From Sphingomonas lenta (GTDB lineage: Bacteria; Pseudomonadota; Alphaproteobacteria; Sphingomonadales; Sphingomonadaceae), in contig NZ_NSLI01000002.1 of the NCBI RefSeq assembly GCF_002288825.1, positions 310,001 through 374,000 of the forward strand: 64,000 nucleotides of DNA. The letters run 5' to 3'. The stretch's first letter is position 1. Each line of letters begins with the position of its first letter. The notes beneath the pieces are model-generated. The model was not told where the DNA came from. It made no database searches and saw only the letters and a list, made by a program, of their open reading frames with translations. Position numbers and translations under genes: made by a program. This document shows, one piece after another, positions 61,655 through 64,000 of the stretch.

Positions 61655-63421
61655 ATGACGATCGAGCAGCGCTTCAGCGGCGCGACCGCCCTCCAGCCTA
61701 CGCCCACCACCGATGCTCTGCCCCGCCGCATGGCCGATTTCGCCACGCTGGGCGAGGCGCTGGATTATGCCGCGACCGGTGAGCGCGGCCTCAACTTCCA
61801 CGACGCGCGCGGGCAGCTGTCGCGCCCTTACTCGTATGCGGAACTTCGCGAGGACGCGCTTGTCGCCGCGCGCCGGCTGATCGCGGCGGGCGTCAAGCCG
61901 GAAGACCGCATCGCCCTGATCGCGGAGACGGGGCCGGAGTTCGCGCACCTCTTCTTCGCCGTCGTGTATGCGGGTGCCTGGCCCGTGCCGCTGCCGCTGC
62001 CGACCTCGTTCGGCGGCAAGGAAAGCTATATCGAGCAGCTGCGCGTCCAGCTCGCGAGTTGCGATCCATCGATGCTGATCTTTCCGCCCGAGCTCGCGCA
62101 TATGGCCGGCGAAGCCGCGCGCCTGGTGGGGACGGAAGGCGTGGACTGGTCTGAGCTGGCGACCCGCGAGGCGCCGGACGTGCCGCTGCCGGACGCGAGC
62201 CCCGATGCGATCGCCTATTTGCAGTACTCCAGCGGCTCGACGCGCTTCCCGCACGGCGTCGCGATCACACACCGCGCGCTGCTCAATAACCTCGCCGCGC
62301 ACGGGTACGGCATGGAGCTGGTGCCGGAGGATCGCTGCATCTCTTGGCTGCCCTGGTACCACGACATGGGGCTGGTCGGCTGCTTCCTGTCGCCGATCGC
62401 CAACCAAGTGTCGGTCGATTACCTGAAGACGGAGGATTTTGCGCGGCGTCCGCTCGCCTGGCTCGACCTGATCACGCGCAATGACGGCAACTCCATCTCC
62501 TACTCGCCCACCTTCGGTTACGACATCTGCGCGCGACGCATGTCGTCGCAGACGCGCGCGTCCGACCGGTTCGACCTGTCGCGCTGGCGCATCGCGGGCA
62601 ACGGTGCGGACATGATCCGGCCCGACGTGATGCAGGCGTTCGTCGACGCCTTCGCCGATGCGGGATTCAAGGCGTCCGCCTTCCTGCCCTCGTACGGCCT
62701 CGCGGAGGCAACGCTCGCCGTGACGATCATGCCGCCGGGCGAGGGCATCCGCGTCGAGCTGGTCGAGGAAACCGAACTGTCGGGCCATGACGGTAGCGCG
62801 AACGACAACGAGCGCCCGCAGCGCTATCGCGCCATCGTCAATTGCGGGAAGCCCGTGCGCGACATGGCCGTCGAGATCCGCAACGAGAATGGCGCTCCCC
62901 TGCCCGACCGCGCGATCGGCAAGGTTTGGTGCTCGGGTCCGTCGGTGATGGTCGGCTATTTCCGCGACCCCGACGCGACCGCCGCGTGCATGCGCGACAA
63001 TTGGCTCGACACCGGCGACATGGGTTACATGTCGGACGGCTACATCTACATCGTCGGCCGCGCCAAGGACATGATCATCGTCAACGGCAAGAACCACTGG
63101 CCGCAGGACATCGAGTGGGCAGTGGAGCAGCTGCCCGGCTTCAAGGCGGGCGACATCGCCGCCTTCGCGATCACTACGCCCGGCGGCGAGGAGACGCCGG
63201 CGGTGCTCGTCCAATGCCGCAGCTCCGACGAGGCGGAGCGCGCGCGGCTGCACGACACGATCCGCGAGCGCGTCCGCGCGGTGACCGGCATGAATTGCGT
63301 GATCGAGCTGATCCCGCCGCGCACCCTGCCGCGGACCAGCTCGGGCAAGCTCAGCCGGACCAAGGCGCGGAACTTGTATCTGGCGGGTGAGATCAAGCCG
63401 TACGAGCTGCGGGCGGCGTAG
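61655..63421 (+). CDS. Fatty acyl-AMP ligase (FAAL-type acyl-activating enzyme)
   Basis: 588 residues from the ATG at 61655. ANL-superfamily motifs: the P-loop YSSGSTRFPHGV at 191-202, WLPWYHDMGLVGCFL (231-245, typical of FAALs), PSYGLAEAT, WLDTGDMGYMSDGYIYIVGRAKD and a C-terminal SSGKLSRTKAR with the catalytic lysine. FAALs make acyl-adenylate and load it on an ACP rather than CoA. In Caulobacter an acyl-ACP ligase beside spt is thought to load the sphingolipid ACP; here the gene is 57 kb away, so that role is a guess. The lysine of many P-loops (PKG) is His200 here. ATGs at 61595 and 61655 compete; the latter follows AGAGG. Confidence 0.9.
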   Translation: MTIEQRFSGATALQPTPTTDALPRRMADFATLGEALDYAATGERGLNFHDARGQLSRPYSYAELREDALVAARRLIAAGVKPEDRIALIAETGPEFAHLFFAVVYAGAWPVPLPLPTSFGGKESYIEQLRVQLASCDPSMLIFPPELAHMAGEAARLVGTEGVDWSELATREAPDVPLPDASPDAIAYLQYSSGSTRFPHGVAITHRALLNNLAAHGYGMELVPEDRCISWLPWYHDMGLVGCFLSPIANQVSVDYLKTEDFARRPLAWLDLITRNDGNSISYSPTFGYDICARRMSSQTRASDRFDLSRWRIAGNGADMIRPDVMQAFVDAFADAGFKASAFLPSYGLAEATLAVTIMPPGEGIRVELVEETELSGHDGSANDNERPQRYRAIVNCGKPVRDMAVEIRNENGAPLPDRAIGKVWCSGPSVMVGYFRDPDATAACMRDNWLDTGDMGYMSDGYIYIVGRAKDMIIVNGKNHWPQDIEWAVEQLPGFKAGDIAAFAITTPGGEETPAVLVQCRSSDEAERARLHDTIRERVRAVTGMNCVIELIPPRTLPRTSSGKLSRTKARNLYLAGEIKPYELRAA

Positions 63422-63431
63422 GTGCGGGCAG

Positions 63432-63457
63432 CCTAGCCTTGCCCAGCCAAGGCTAGG
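63432..63457. terminator. 10-bp hairpin after the acyl-AMP ligase
   Basis: CCTAGCCTTG (63432-63441) and CAAGGCTAGG (63448-63457) are perfectly complementary with a 6-base loop, 10 bases after the stop. No T-tract follows, so efficiency is unclear. Confidence 0.55.
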
Positions 63458-63555
63458 ACTCACCACGGCGGACGACCCATCTTCCGGCCGACAATTTTCC
63501 TTCCAATCCCTCCGTCGCAAACGAACCGCTAACCAGCCGTTGCTAAGCCGGGCGG

Positions 63556-64000
63556 GTGAGTACCGCAGAGCCTATCGCCGCCGGCCCCGTTTCGGTCGAC
63601 TTCCGCACGCTTGTAGGCCTGCGCGAGGGTACGGACCCGGCCGAATGGGGGCGAATCCGCTCCTTCCAGCTCCAGGCGGGGCGCCAGTTCGCGTTGTTCC
63701 TCCTCGGCGCCAACCTGCTCGCCGCGACTGTCATGGTGATGCTGTTCGCCAAATCCCTGCCAATGTGGCTGCTCGGCGGCTGGGGCGTGGCGACCGCCGC
63801 CGTCGCGATCGCGGTCGCGATCCGGCGTAGGCGTACGGAGCATCGGGACGGCAGCCACGCCGCGCTGAGTGAACTGCGCGGCACCGCGCTCGAGGGGATC
63901 GCCCTAGCCGCCGTCTGGTCGGTGCCGCCCACCCTGTTCGCGGGCGTCGGCACAGGCGGCGCTTTCGTGGTGTGGATGGTCCTGTCGGTGCTGATGACCG
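63556..64000 (+). CDS. N-terminal membrane part of an unidentified protein, cut by the window end
   Basis: A frame open from a GTG at 63556 (behind GGCGG) to the last base. It gives 148 residues: VSTAEPIAAGPVSVDFRTLVGLRE, a soluble start, then hydrophobic segments at about 47-65 (FALFLLGANLLAATVMVMLF) and 70-90 (LPMWLLGGWGVATAAVAIAVAI), a basic loop (RRRRTEHRDG), and another hydrophobic stretch (about 112-148). This looks like the membrane sensor of a sphingomonad signalling protein; many with this kind of N-terminus continue into GGDEF/EAL domains for cyclic-di-GMP, but that part lies outside the window. Confidence 0.6.
   Translation, partial: MSTAEPIAAGPVSVDFRTLVGLREGTDPAEWGRIRSFQLQAGRQFALFLLGANLLAATVMVMLFAKSLPMWLLGGWGVATAAVAIAVAIRRRRTEHRDGSHAALSELRGTALEGIALAAVWSVPPTLFAGVGTGGAFVVWMVLSVLMT

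Overview
The window is GC-rich chromosomal DNA from an alphaproteobacterium of the Sphingomonadales. Four things point there: a 420-residue serine palmitoyltransferase with its private acyl carrier protein and the other bacterial ceramide genes; a PhyR-NepR-EcfG general stress locus with a PhyP-type kinase; an NDUFA12-like complex I accessory protein; and families of palindromic repeats typical of sphingomonads. There are no rRNA genes, tRNA genes, CRISPR arrays, prophages or intact insertion sequences. Almost all of the DNA is coding, and many genes overlap by 1-4 bases (ATGA, GTGA, TTGA).

Layout. 1-5.9 kb, plus strand: the end of hspQ, ribosomal genes rplU-rpmA, a GNAT acetyltransferase, a TetR regulator and obgE, then a ceramide block (CerR-like reductase, ACP, serine palmitoyltransferase). 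5.9-12.9 kb: a hybrid histidine kinase, lptF-lptG, a fatty-acid desaturase (minus strand) and a GNAT-fold protein that is probably bacterial ceramide synthase. Together 3.4-12.9 kb reads as a sphingolipid synthesis and export island; a fatty acyl-AMP ligase at 61.7 kb could load the ACP. 12.9-20 kb: two related small secreted two-cysteine proteins that share an operator-like promoter module, then xth, erpA, an M23 peptidase, a DUF455 protein, bcp and glnE.

19.9-24.4 kb is the general stress response locus: a NepR-like small ORF, ecfG, a 45-residue membrane protein, phyR, nepR, phyP, and then a consensus EcfG promoter driving a small RNA with two C-rich hairpin loops (a GsrN candidate), followed by an entericidin lipoprotein. 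24.4-33.4 kb, minus strand: tatCBA, nagZ, a SPOR protein, argS, dgt and a large SPOR protein. 33.5-52.2 kb is a complete division and cell-wall (dcw) cluster on the minus strand, transcribed mraZ-rsmH-ftsL-ftsI-murE-[43-residue ORF]-murF-mraY-murD-ftsW-murG-murC-murB-ddl-ftsQ-ftsA-ftsZ. A palindromic element is inserted in frame near the start of murB. 52.5-64 kb: a small membrane protein, a cysteine synthase, a VapBC toxin-antitoxin pair, an exported amidohydrolase, an acidic 73-residue protein, a lipoprotein, a ParA-like ATPase, aat converging on and overlapping a DUF2155 gene, an NDUFA12-like protein, a DUF192 lipoprotein, a double cold-shock protein, recX, the acyl-AMP ligase and the start of a membrane protein cut by the window edge.

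Several calls rest on genes too short for routine ORF calling (43, 45 and 59 residues) and on non-coding signals read by eye. Transcript ends, promoter activity and homology are inferred, not measured.
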